Positions 16,637 through 23,564 of a DNA stretch of 50,740 nt are shown piece after piece. A program made the translations under genes and the position numbers. The number at the start of each line of letters is the position of its first letter. The stretch's first letter is position 1. This DNA comes from Candidatus Levilactobacillus faecigallinarum (GTDB lineage: Bacteria; Bacillota; Bacilli; Lactobacillales; Lactobacillaceae): assembly GCA_019113985.1 (NCBI GenBank), contig DXGJ01000004.1, forward strand, positions 1-50,740. Reading direction: 5' to 3'. The notes beneath the pieces are model-generated. The model was given only the letters and a program-made list of their open reading frames with translations. It was not told the DNA's origin and did no database searches.

Positions 16637-17053
16637 ATGCCTCAGGTTCAATCCATTTATTTTGCAAAAAATGCTGGAGTAAATTCAAATGATAACGGGA
16701 GTACAACTACAATTAACGAGTTGCGCTTTAGCGTTTACGAAAAAGAGAGTTTTGTGATTGTGGTTTCGTTGATTGATTTAAACCCTTCTAAAGAATATGA
16801 TGTGCAAATACTATTTTTTGACAATGAAACGGATAAGTCTATTTTTCGAATTGATGGTCATCTTAGAATTAGTCCGAACAAACCGGATCAACTCAAATCA
16901 GGTTTTATCTTGATGGAACCAATTCAAGATTTACCAAGTATTGTGGGTGACAGATATAAAGTTTCGGTTTCAATTCGTGAAGAAGGTAAAAAGTCAGTTG
17001 AGAGCTTTACAGACTTGCTATTGATGAAGGGAGAAAATCCCCTTGGAAAATAA
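16637..17053 (+). CDS. Accessory prophage gene, function unknown
   Basis: I chose ATG 16637, eight bases after GAGGAG, over the in-frame GTG 16628. The 138-residue product has a beta-rich pattern with SFVIVVSLIDLNPSKEYDVQ and SVSIREEGKKSVES. The gene is visibly more AT-rich than the lysis genes and lies after the endolysin, where lysogenic-conversion genes often occur. A short AT-rich gap at 16573-16636 may hold its promoter. I do not recognise the family. Confidence 0.65.
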   Translation: MPQVQSIYFAKNAGVNSNDNGSTTTINELRFSVYEKESFVIVVSLIDLNPSKEYDVQILFFDNETDKSIFRIDGHLRISPNKPDQLKSGFILMEPIQDLPSIVGDRYKVSVSIREEGKKSVESFTDLLLMKGENPLGK

Positions 17054-17309
17054 GGTCATTAAGCACGATTTCACGGATCATAGTGGAGGGGGAGGAGGCT
17101 CTATGGACAATCATTTTGTTACGAAGGAAGAACTGAGTTCTGCAAAAAAAGACTTGTCTAACAAAATTGATTTATTAGAGGCGCATTTGGACACAAAATT
17201 CGAAAAAGTTCACAGTGACTCTTTATCGCAAGAAATTTCTTTGCACCGATGGTTCCTTGGAACGGCTATATCTATCATTGGTGTTTTGATTGCTCTACAT
17301 TTTATCTAA
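17043..17309 (+). CDS. Small tail-anchored membrane protein, accessory prophage gene
   Basis: The frame opens at TTG 17043, inside the end of the previous gene, giving 88 residues. ATG 17103 behind GGAGGGGGAGGAGG is a strong alternative start giving 68 residues, and I consider it likely. The common part is a coiled coil (about residues 25-65) followed by one C-terminal membrane segment (WFLGTAISIIGVLIALHFI). Similar coiled-coil plus tail-anchor proteins occur after phage lysins in lactobacilli; the function is unknown. It may act with the preceding gene. Confidence 0.65.
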   Translation: MENKVIKHDFTDHSGGGGGSMDNHFVTKEELSSAKKDLSNKIDLLEAHLDTKFEKVHSDSLSQEISLHRWFLGTAISIIGVLIALHFI

Positions 17310-17316
17310 TAATACT

Positions 17317-17354
17317 AAGGCCACTCACTCCGTAATGGAGTGGGTGGCCTTTTT
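17317..17354 (+). terminator. Terminator of the prophage late operon
   Basis: AAGGCCACTCACTCC (17317-17331) pairs with the segment TGGAGTGGGTGGCCTT (17336-17351) across a four-base loop, and the T run follows. It separates the rightward late genes from the leftward cluster that ends at 17362. Confidence 0.88.
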
Positions 17355-17361
17355 GACGTGT

Positions 17362-17577
17362 CTATTTTTTTACTATTTCTCCGTGTCCTGTGACGGCTTC
17401 CATACCTTCTCGCGTCACTAAAATTTGACGCGCAAATGTTCTAACACTTCCTTCTGGGAAACGTCCTGGGTTACTTCTAAGCACCTGGCGAACGTAGTCG
17501 GGGGCCTTCCCCCAACGTAGTGCAGCATCTTTTGAAGTCATGATGTCTGGATTGTTTAAATCGATGTGCTTTGCCAT
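17362..17577 (-). CDS. Small helix-turn-helix protein at the prophage right end
   Basis: This 71-residue protein reads leftward from ATG 17577 behind GGGAGG. The segment MTSKDAALRWGKAPDYVRQ followed by GRFPEGSVRTFARQILVTRE is the pattern of small HTH proteins in which a helix-turn-helix is followed by a beta wing. It could bind DNA, perhaps the palindrome at 17895-17922, but that is inference. It is the last gene of a three-gene leftward cluster and starts two bases after the stop of the middle gene. Confidence 0.7.
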   Translation of the reverse strand: MAKHIDLNNPDIMTSKDAALRWGKAPDYVRQVLRSNPGRFPEGSVRTFARQILVTREGMEAVTGHGEIVKK

Positions 17578-17579
17578 AG

Positions 17580-17666
17580 TTACCTCCCAATAGCCTTGAC
17601 CACTAAGATTATAGCGGCTAGGGCAAATATTCCAATAGTGATGATGTTTAAGGTTCGCTTGCTCAT
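17580..17666 (-). CDS. 28-residue single-pass membrane peptide
   Basis: A short leftward ORF starts at ATG 17666 behind TGGAGGATATT and stops at 17580. The product, MSKRTLNIITIGIFALAAII with a short basic end, is one membrane helix with basic ends. The stop is two bases from the next gene's start region, so they are probably co-transcribed. Such peptides can be type I toxins or accessory membrane peptides; nothing here decides which. Confidence 0.55.
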   Translation of the reverse strand: MSKRTLNIITIGIFALAAIILVVKAIGR

Positions 17667-17730
17667 GATAATATCCTCCAATATGTTAGAATGAAGGTAC
17701 ACTAAGTAGGCGGCTCTCGCCGCCCATTTC

Positions 17731-17859
17731 TTAGTGCCCGTGTCCTTTCCAGATTGCGTATGATAGGCTGATTAGTGATGTCAGGAATCCTAACCAGTCA
17801 AACCAATTTGGATTGGGCTTTTTTTGTTGATGCTTCGGGCCGGTGTATCGGCGCTTCAA
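17731..17859 (-). CDS. 42-residue basic membrane peptide
   Basis: A leftward ORF starts at TTG 17859 behind AAGGAAGGAGG and stops at 17731. The first 18 residues are strongly basic (KRRYTGPKHQQKK). A single hydrophobic helix follows (WFDWLGFLTSLISLSYAIW). It is the first gene after the promoter at 17887-17918. The function is unknown. The strong ribosome binding site and promoter make it likely to be real. Confidence 0.55.
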   Translation of the reverse strand: MKRRYTGPKHQQKKPNPNWFDWLGFLTSLISLSYAIWKGHGH

Positions 17860-17886
17860 CTTATTACCTCCTTCCTTACTACATCT

Positions 17887-17922
17887 ATTATAATACACTT
17901 TTAGGTGTACACCGTCAAGTGT
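17887..17922 (-). promoter_or_regulatory. Leftward promoter overlapped by a palindromic operator
   Basis: On the minus strand TTGACG (17918-17913) and TATTAT (17895-17890) are 17 bases apart; TATAAT (17892-17887) overlaps the latter. A palindrome, ACACTT-tta-GGTGTACACC-gtc-AAGTGT at 17895-17922, covers the whole promoter, so a dimeric repressor bound there would block transcription. It drives the leftward three-gene cluster. Confidence 0.72.
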
Positions 17923-18181
17923 AAAACAAATAAATGTTATACTAGTTTTGGCTAGTGCGGTTTGGTCACCTCATGACGCCAATAGAAAGAGGTCGTCCTG
18001 CTAATTAGGTAGGATGACCTCTTTTTACGTTTCTTCCTAGTTGTCATGAATAAATGCTCCTCGCAAACAAAAAGTAAACTAATTAGTAAACTATTTTTGT
18101 AATGTATAGGCCACAGGCGTTGGCGCTGTAAGACGGAGTGATGCCTTTGATGGGACCTTCTTGGCCGCATCAGAGGTTTAC
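17923..18181. other. Prophage-chromosome border region without recognised genes
   Basis: No convincing gene is present between the leftward cluster and the dehydrogenase gene. The stretch holds a terminator-like hairpin (17986-18026), a direct repeat AGTAAACTA at 18073-18081 and 18085-18093, and about 80 bases of unassigned sequence. The right attachment site should be here, but its core cannot be fixed without the left end. Confidence 0.5.
17986..18026 (+). terminator. Bidirectional terminator-like hairpin at the prophage border
   Basis: AAAGAGGTCGTCCT pairs with AGGATGACCTCTTT, with one mismatch, across an 11-base loop, and a T run follows. An A run in front makes it usable in both directions. 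No rightward gene ends close by, so it may insulate the prophage from the chromosome. Confidence 0.75.
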
Positions 18182-18223
18182 AAAAAGACGTTTCCAGGTT
18201 AAAAACTTGGAAACGTCTTTTTT
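18182..18223 (-). terminator. Terminator of the dehydrogenase gene
   Basis: AAAAAGACGTTTCCA (18182-18196) and TGGAAACGTCTTTTTT (18208-18223) form a long stem. On the minus strand the stem is followed by a T run, five bases after the stop of the leftward dehydrogenase gene. Confidence 0.85.
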
Positions 18224-18227
18224 GCGA

Positions 18228-19148
18228 TTAATGGGGAATTGCTTGCGTTGTAGTCTGCAGAAAGTCAGGTTGTGTAAACGCTGGGTCGGGGTAGTGATAG
18301 AAGCCTTGACCCGACTCGGCGCCGAGCTGACCAGCATCAATCATGGTTTTTAGTCGAGCAGCAGCGGCTAACATGACCTGATCATTTTCCTGAGTGGCCG
18401 TAGTGCGGATGATGTTGTAGGGCGTTCGCATCCCAATCATATCAAGAATTGCGAACGGCCCCATGGGTGCCCCAGTGGCCTTCATCCAGGTTTTATCAAT
18501 AATGTGGGGGTCCGCTACACCGTTGGTCCAAAGTCCGAGACCGGATTTAAGAAACGGAATCAGAAGAGAATTGAGGATGTACCCGGGTTGCTCCTTCTTT
18601 AAAGGAATCGGAATCATTCCGATTTCACCGGCAAAGGCAACGACTTCGCTGAAAATAGCTGGATCCGTCTTGGGTGAGCCCATAATCTCGGCAGTATTGT
18701 TTAGCCAGACCTGGTTGGCAAAGTGTAAATTTAGAAACTTTTCTGGTCGGCCGGTGTCGGCCATAAACATGCTGGGGGTCAGCGTTGATGAGTTACTGGC
18801 AAAAATGGTCCTCTGAGGAGCGACCTGTGCGAGTTGTTGGTAAAAACTGTGCTTAATCTTGGGGTTTTCCGTGATGGCTTCGATGACGATATCTGCATGC
18901 GCGACAGCTTGTGATAAGTCCGTGGTATAGGTGAGCCGATGAAGCCCCGCGGCAAACTGTTCAGCGGTGATATTTAAATCACGCTGGTAAAGAGCACGAA
19001 GGCCGTTGATCCGTTCTTTGGCTTGGTCGATGGCGGCCTGATTGATATCGTAGATGGTGACATCTTTTTGGCAATAGGCCGATTGATAGGCAATTTGACT
19101 GCCCAAGACACCACTACCGGCAACGGTGACGTTTTGAATGGTGGACAT
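18228..19148 (-). CDS. 3-hydroxyacyl-CoA dehydrogenase family protein
   Basis: This 306-residue leftward protein starts at ATG 19148 behind AAGGAGGAG. The Rossmann motif GSGVLGSQIA (residues 11-20) binds NAD, and the conserved NLHFAN with the nearby Glu of AEIM fits the catalytic His-Glu pair. The C-terminal domain is the usual helical dimerisation domain. Single-domain members of about 280-310 residues reduce acetoacetyl-CoA or oxidise related 3-hydroxy acids. In lactobacilli no full beta-oxidation pathway exists, so the physiological substrate is uncertain. It stands alone, next to the prophage. Confidence 0.88.
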   Translation of the reverse strand: MSTIQNVTVAGSGVLGSQIAYQSAYCQKDVTIYDINQAAIDQAKERINGLRALYQRDLNITAEQFAAGLHRLTYTTDLSQAVAHADIVIEAITENPKIKHSFYQQLAQVAPQRTIFASNSSTLTPSMFMADTGRPEKFLNLHFANQVWLNNTAEIMGSPKTDPAIFSEVVAFAGEIGMIPIPLKKEQPGYILNSLLIPFLKSGLGLWTNGVADPHIIDKTWMKATGAPMGPFAILDMIGMRTPYNIIRTTATQENDQVMLAAAARLKTMIDAGQLGAESGQGFYHYPDPAFTQPDFLQTTTQAIPH

Positions 19149-19517
19149 ATAATCTCCTCCTTAATAACGAAACTTTTTGGGTACAGGTTGAGTGTAGCAC
19201 CCTAAGAAAACGCTTACGTTAGTAACCCTTGATTTGTCAATGAAATGGTCATTGATGAACGCAACTAAGTAACGCGACTTGAATTTTCGAGCAGGGAATT
19301 GGCGTTATGTAACAAAACGATAACAATTATCACCAGCAATCGTTTTCACCCGAATTAGACCTTTTCAAAGACATTTTCTGAGCGTAGTATATGTATCTAA
19401 ACCGTCGCGCGCGTGAAAATGGCTGAGCTAATTTTCAGACAAATCACCAAATAATCGGTATAGTAGTTCTTCTGTGAGCGTAAATCGCAACAAAAATTCT
19501 GATGAGGAGGTCGGCGC
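19149..19517. promoter_or_regulatory. Divergent control region with cre-like site and inverted repeat
   Basis: This gap separates the leftward dehydrogenase and rightward MATE genes. A 14-base cre-like site, AGAAAACGCTTACG, at 19205-19218 matches 12 of 14 consensus positions, suggesting CcpA control of the dehydrogenase. An inverted repeat TCAATGA/TCATTGA lies at 19237-19255 and may bind an unknown regulator. TATAGT near 19458 is a possible -10 box for the MATE gene. Nothing else was recognised. Confidence 0.45.
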
Positions 19518-20948
19518 ATGAACGACTTGACCAAGGGCAGTCCCTTAAAACTTATTTTCTTCTTTACGATTCCACTTTTAATTGGTAATTTATTCCAGCA
19601 ATTATATAACGTTTCGGACACCGTGGTCGTTGGTCAGACGCTGGGCGTGAAAGCCCTGGCGGCCGTCGGGGCTACCGGGTCCATCAACTTCCTGATTATC
19701 GGCTTCGCCCAAGGGTTAACCGCCGGCCTAGCTATCATCACCGCCACCCGTTACGGGGCGGGGGACCTGCGGGGCGTACGGCGGTCGTTTGCCGCGAGCA
19801 TCGTCATCTCAATCCTGATGACCATCATCCTGACGGTCCTGTCGCTGACCTTCGTGGACCCCATCCTGCGGCTCATGCAGACGCCGGCCTCCATCTTTGC
19901 TAATGCACGGATCTTCATCAGCACCATCTTCGCCGGAATCTTTGCGTCGATGGCCTTTAATCTGTTGTCCAACATCATCCGAGCCCTGGGAGATTCTCGG
20001 ACGCCGCTGATCTTCTTGGTCATTGGGACCGTGGTCAACGTGCTTCTCGAACTCCTCTTTATTCTGGTCTTCCATATGGGCGTTGCCGGTGCCGGCTGGG
20101 CGACGGTTATCTCTCAGGTGGTTGCCTCCGTTCTGTGTGTGCTGTACATTATTCGGTCAATTCCGTTGTTGCACATCACCTGGTCGGACTTTAAGGTCGA
20201 CTACAAGGAACTCTGGGACCACTTCTCAACGGGGATGCCAATGGGCTTTCAGCTTTCAATCATCGCCATTGGGACCATGGTGATGCAAGCCGCTCTGAAC
20301 TCCCTGGGAACCGATTCGGTGGCCGCTTCGACCGCCGCTTCCAAGGTCGACCAACTCTGCTCGCTACCGATGTCCTCGTTTGGGGTCACCATGGCGACGT
20401 TTGCGGCGCAAAACTTCGGTGCCGCTAAGTATGGCCGTATCCTGGAGGGGGTCAAGAAGACCCTCTGGCTATCCGGTACTTTTGCCGTTGCTGCCGGGAG
20501 TCTAATCATCTTCTTTGGTCGACCAATCGTGACGTTGATCATCGGGACCGCCGACGAACACGTTATTCAGCTGTCGCAAACCTACTTCAACATTATCGGG
20601 AGTACCTACCTGTTACTGAGCGTTCTTTTCATCATCCGGAACACCCTGCAGGGGTTAGGCCGGCGAGTCTTGCCAACGTTGGCGGGTGTCGGCGAACTGA
20701 CCATGCGGGTCTTTGCCGCGCTGTTCATGGTTGGCGCCTTCGGGTACGCCGGGGCCGTTTCTGCCGAACCACTGGCTTGGTTGGGATCCTGTGCTATCCT
20801 GGTACCGTCCTGGATTCGGGCCGTTAAGCAGTTACGGAACTTACAACGCTCCGAAGACGTGGTCAGTGGCAAGGACGACCATCAAGACGGAACGCCAATT
20901 CCGGCAACGACCGTACCGGGCGTTGCGGAACCCAAGCTTGAGTCTTAA
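19518..20948 (+). CDS. MATE family multidrug/cation antiporter
   Basis: This 476-residue membrane protein starts at ATG 19518 behind GAGGAGG. It has about 12 predicted membrane segments in two homologous halves, beginning with the typical NDLTKGSPLKLIFFFTIPLL and LFQQLYNVSDTVVVGQ of the MATE/NorM type (DinF and MepA are relatives). Such proteins export drugs or metabolites in exchange for Na+ or H+. The length fits the family. The C-terminal 30 residues are charged and cytoplasmic. It is a single-gene unit ending at the hairpin at 20969-21003. Confidence 0.92.
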   Translation: MNDLTKGSPLKLIFFFTIPLLIGNLFQQLYNVSDTVVVGQTLGVKALAAVGATGSINFLIIGFAQGLTAGLAIITATRYGAGDLRGVRRSFAASIVISILMTIILTVLSLTFVDPILRLMQTPASIFANARIFISTIFAGIFASMAFNLLSNIIRALGDSRTPLIFLVIGTVVNVLLELLFILVFHMGVAGAGWATVISQVVASVLCVLYIIRSIPLLHITWSDFKVDYKELWDHFSTGMPMGFQLSIIAIGTMVMQAALNSLGTDSVAASTAASKVDQLCSLPMSSFGVTMATFAAQNFGAAKYGRILEGVKKTLWLSGTFAVAAGSLIIFFGRPIVTLIIGTADEHVIQLSQTYFNIIGSTYLLLSVLFIIRNTLQGLGRRVLPTLAGVGELTMRVFAALFMVGAFGYAGAVSAEPLAWLGSCAILVPSWIRAVKQLRNLQRSEDVVSGKDDHQDGTPIPATTVPGVAEPKLES

Positions 20949-20968
20949 TCTGAAAAACATGCTAAACT

Positions 20969-21003
20969 AAGGGGTGTGGTCCTTCTGATCACAGCCCTTT
21001 TTT
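20969..21003 (+). terminator. Terminator after the MATE gene
   Basis: AAGGG-TGTG pairs with CACA-CCCTT in an imperfect hairpin, and TTTTTT follows. A TAAACT -10-like element sits just before it (20963-20968), so a promoter for the next gene may read through this hairpin. Confidence 0.72.
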
Positions 21004-21039
21004 GTGCGTTGATCGAAATAAGGAATAAGGAGTTTAACC

Positions 21040-21651
21040 ATGAAAAGTTTTATTTTTGATATCGACGGAACCTTACTCGACACAGAGGCCATGTACATGA
21101 CCTCGCTCCAGGCTATTTTGCACGAGCGGGGCATCGAAAAGTCCTACGCGGAGTTGGCAACGACCTTTGGGATTCCCAGCAAGGATGCCCTTCTACGCTT
21201 GAAAATTCCCGCTTGGGAGGATGTTCTTGCGCTCTGGGGTCCCCGGACACAGGATTATCGGGACACCGTGGCCATCTATGCCGGGGTGACCGCTGCTTTA
21301 GCAGACTTGAAGGCCCGGGGTGCCCAACTAGCCATCATGACGTCGAAGCGCCAGTTCGAATATGACCGTGACGTGGTGAGCTTGGGCCTCGACCAATATT
21401 TTAGCCAAGCAATTGTAGCCGAAGACGTTGCCAATGGCAAGCCAGCCCCCGATGGAATCTTGTTGGCTATGCAACGCTTAGGAAGCACGTCGGCCGATAC
21501 GGTCTACGTGGGCGACACCATCTATGATCAAGAGGCCGCTCATGCCGCGGGTGTAGCCTTTGGTTTTGCCGCCTGGAACGGGAAACGCCCGGATGACTTG
21601 CAACCGGACGTCAGTTTCTTGACGCCGGCCGCCATGTTGAAGCTGCTCTAA
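21040..21651 (+). CDS. HAD-superfamily phosphatase (phosphoglycolate phosphatase-like)
   Basis: This 203-residue protein starts at ATG 21040 behind AAGGAG. It carries the four HAD motifs: DIDGTLLDTE (nucleophile and acid Asp, residues 6-15), TSK near residue 101, the Lys of NGKPAPDG near 130, and VGDTIYDQEAA (metal-binding Asp). The cap is of the helical C1 type. Members hydrolyse small phosphate monoesters such as phosphoglycolate or sugar phosphates; the substrate cannot be told from the sequence. It precedes the PTS genes but is separated from them by 85 bases. Confidence 0.88.
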   Translation: MKSFIFDIDGTLLDTEAMYMTSLQAILHERGIEKSYAELATTFGIPSKDALLRLKIPAWEDVLALWGPRTQDYRDTVAIYAGVTAALADLKARGAQLAIMTSKRQFEYDRDVVSLGLDQYFSQAIVAEDVANGKPAPDGILLAMQRLGSTSADTVYVGDTIYDQEAAHAAGVAFGFAAWNGKRPDDLQPDVSFLTPAAMLKLL

Positions 21652-21669
21652 ATTGCGGTGAGTGGTAGC

Positions 21670-21683
21670 TGGAAGCGGTTTTT
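21670..21683 (+). promoter_or_regulatory. Weak cre-like site before the PTS operon
   Basis: TGGAAGCGGTTTTT matches about 11 of 14 positions of the CcpA cre consensus. It lies about 55 bases before the EIIA start, and TATATT at 21691-21696 is a possible -10 box. CcpA control would suit a sugar PTS, but the match is weak. Confidence 0.35.
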
Positions 21684-21736
21684 TGTGCTATATTGAATTC
21701 AGACTAAATTTACGGTAATGATGAAGGGGTGGCAGG

Positions 21737-22156
21737 ATGCTTGCCATAATTGTAACGAGTCACGGAGAATTCGCACGAGGGATTCTCCAAAGCGCCGAAA
21801 TGATTTTCGGCAAGGCACAAAAGGTGACCGCTGTCACGTTGGCGGCTAACGAAAGCGTCGAAGACCTGGTCAGTCATTACCAGATGGCGATTCAGAAGTT
21901 ACAACCCGTCGATGAGTTGCTCTTCTTGGTCGACCTATGGGGTGGGTCACCCTTTAATGCGGCGAGTCGCGTGGTGGCGAAGAATCCCAATCAGTATGGC
22001 TTAGTAGCCGGGTTAAATCTACCGATGCTGATTGAAGCATTGGCCTTACAACAGCAGTCCTTAAGCGATGTCATACCACACTTAGAGCGCACGGCGCAGG
22101 GGGGCATTCGCCACTTAGACCTGCGCGCAGATACGGGAGATGACGATTTATTATGA
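21737..22156 (+). CDS. PTS mannose-family EIIA component
   Basis: This 139-residue protein starts at ATG 21737 behind AAGGGGTGG. The start LAIIVTSHGEFARGI carries the phosphorylated His (residue 9), and LVDLWGGSPFNAA is the conserved second motif of the mannose/fructose EIIA family. It takes phosphate from HPr and passes it to EIIB. It overlaps the EIIB gene by four bases (ATGA), so the two are coupled. The sugar cannot be assigned from the sequence. Confidence 0.93.
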   Translation: MLAIIVTSHGEFARGILQSAEMIFGKAQKVTAVTLAANESVEDLVSHYQMAIQKLQPVDELLFLVDLWGGSPFNAASRVVAKNPNQYGLVAGLNLPMLIEALALQQQSLSDVIPHLERTAQGGIRHLDLRADTGDDDLL

Positions 22157-22662
22157 CAATGGCAATACAACTTGCACGGGTCGATAACCGCCTGCTCCAT
22201 GGTCAGGTAGCGACGGTGTGGACCAAGGCGATTCGGCCCAACCGCATCCTAATTGTGTCTGATACGGTGGCCCACGATAAGCTCCGGAAGATGTTGATCA
22301 TGCAGGCCGCACCACCCGAGGTCAAGGCCAACGTGATCACCGTTGAAAAAATGGTTCAGATTTATCGGGATTCCCGGTTTGATCAGTTCAAACCCTTGAT
22401 TCTAACGGAAACGTTGGCAGAAATGGCTGAGTTGGTTCAGCACGGCATCGATTTGACTGAGATTGGTGTTAATGTGGGCAACTTGGCCTACACGGTCCAC
22501 AAGACCATGTTGACGCCGAGTGTGGCCGCTGACGCCAGTGACGTCTCAGCGGCAATGGCGCTACAAGCAGCTGGTGTTCAGGTGTACGCGCAGACGGTTC
22601 CGAATGACCGACAACAGGATTTCTTGGCGTTAGCCGCCAAGAAGGGCCTAGCGGTTGATTAA
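22153..22662 (+). CDS. PTS mannose-family EIIB component
   Basis: This 169-residue protein starts at ATG 22153 within the EIIA stop; ATG 22159 is also possible. The motif ARVDNRLLHGQVATVW contains the phosphorylated His (about residue 16). The fold and length fit EIIB of the mannose/sorbose/fructose family. It accepts phosphate from EIIA and phosphorylates the sugar brought in by EIIC/EIID. A terminator-like hairpin follows, so EIIA/EIIB may be made in excess over EIIC/EIID. Confidence 0.93.
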   Translation: MTMAIQLARVDNRLLHGQVATVWTKAIRPNRILIVSDTVAHDKLRKMLIMQAAPPEVKANVITVEKMVQIYRDSRFDQFKPLILTETLAEMAELVQHGIDLTEIGVNVGNLAYTVHKTMLTPSVAADASDVSAAMALQAAGVQVYAQTVPNDRQQDFLALAAKKGLAVD

Positions 22663-22674
22663 AGTAACGTTAAC

Positions 22675-22710
22675 GCCTCACTCGGTACCGTTACCGAGCG
22701 GGGCATTTTT
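22675..22710 (+). terminator. Terminator-like hairpin between EIIB and EIIC genes
   Basis: CTCGGTA (22681-22687) pairs with TACCGAG (22692-22698), with outer GCC/GGC pairs, and ATTTTT follows. It lies 13 bases after the EIIB stop and 36 bases before the EIIC start. It should terminate part of the transcripts inside the operon. Confidence 0.7.
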
Positions 22711-22745
22711 GTGGCATATTGGGATGAACTAAGGGAGTGTAAAGC

Positions 22746-23552
22746 GTGACGGCAAGTATTGTAGCAATTCTAATCATCGCCTTTCTCGCTGGGGTGGAAG
22801 GCGTGGTCGACGAATGGGAATTTCACCAGCCAATTATCGCCTGTACCCTGGTGGGATTGGCGGTTGGGCACCCCCTGAGTGGGATTGCCCTGGGGGCGTC
22901 TCTCCAGTTAGTAACGTTGGGCTGGATGAACATTGGGGCAGCCGTCGCACCCGACCCGGCCTTGGCCGCGGTCGTGGCCGCGTGGTGGGTCAGTGGCCCG
23001 GCCCAGCTGCCGGTCGCGGCGGGGGTCATCATCGCTTTGCCACTTGCCTGGGTTGGCATGGGCCTGACCCGACTTTTGCGGCACCTGATTGTCCCGGTCG
23101 TGGCCCGTGCGGATACTGCCGCGGCGGCCGGTGACCTGGCCCGGATTACGCGGATTCATCTGCTGAGTGCGACCCTGCAAGGCCTACGCGTCATGCTGCC
23201 GACCGCCATTTTATTGGTGATTCCGACGGACTGGCTACAGGCGGCCTACCGGCACATCCCCGCAACCATTCAGGGGAGTTTTCACGTTGCGGCCGGGATG
23301 CTGGTGGTGGTCAGCTTCGCCATTGTCATCAACATGATGGCGACCCGCCAACTCTGGCCGTTCTTTTTCCTGGGGTTCGCGCTGGCGACCGACCAACACT
23401 TGAGCTTGATTGCCCTGGGAATGATTGGCATCACGTTGGCCATTATTTACTTATATGTACGGCCCACAAACGGCCCCAAGCAAGGCGGTGGCGGGTCGAC
23501 CGCCGACAGCAGCACTGAGGATGAGTTGGACCGTGAACTGGATGACTTGTAG
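22746..23552 (+). CDS. PTS mannose-family EIIC permease
   Basis: This 268-residue membrane protein starts at GTG 22746 behind AAGGGAGTG. The segments FLAGVEGVVDEWEFHQPIIA and VGHPLSGIALGASLQLVTLG and the series of about seven hydrophobic helices are typical of EIIC of the mannose family. The last 30 residues are acidic and cytoplasmic. Together with EIID it forms the transport channel. The spacing to EIID is 12 bases. Confidence 0.92.
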   Translation: MTASIVAILIIAFLAGVEGVVDEWEFHQPIIACTLVGLAVGHPLSGIALGASLQLVTLGWMNIGAAVAPDPALAAVVAAWWVSGPAQLPVAAGVIIALPLAWVGMGLTRLLRHLIVPVVARADTAAAAGDLARITRIHLLSATLQGLRVMLPTAILLVIPTDWLQAAYRHIPATIQGSFHVAAGMLVVVSFAIVINMMATRQLWPFFFLGFALATDQHLSLIALGMIGITLAIIYLYVRPTNGPKQGGGGSTADSSTEDELDRELDDL

Positions 23553-23564
23553 GGAGGGAACGGC

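Larger units (their letters stand above)
1..18030 (+). mobile_element. Prophage, right half (contractile-tail siphon of late genes through the right end)
   Basis: A continuous rightward block of tail, baseplate, fibre, holin and endolysin genes runs from the window edge to 17309, followed by a leftward three-gene cluster to 17859. The order tape measure, LysM protein, hub, XkdR/S/T/U-like proteins matches the PBSX-type contractile-tail module, so the virion is probably a myovirus. The left end, with integrase, repressor, replication and head genes, is outside the window. The right attachment site must lie between about 17923 and 18181, before the chromosomal dehydrogenase gene. I saw no tRNA or obvious direct repeat that fixes it, so the end given is approximate. 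Confidence 0.9.

Noticed and set aside
18091-18176. Minus-strand open stretch ending TAG at 18091 as a gene remnant
   Set aside because: It has only 28 codons, no start and no recognisable similarity.
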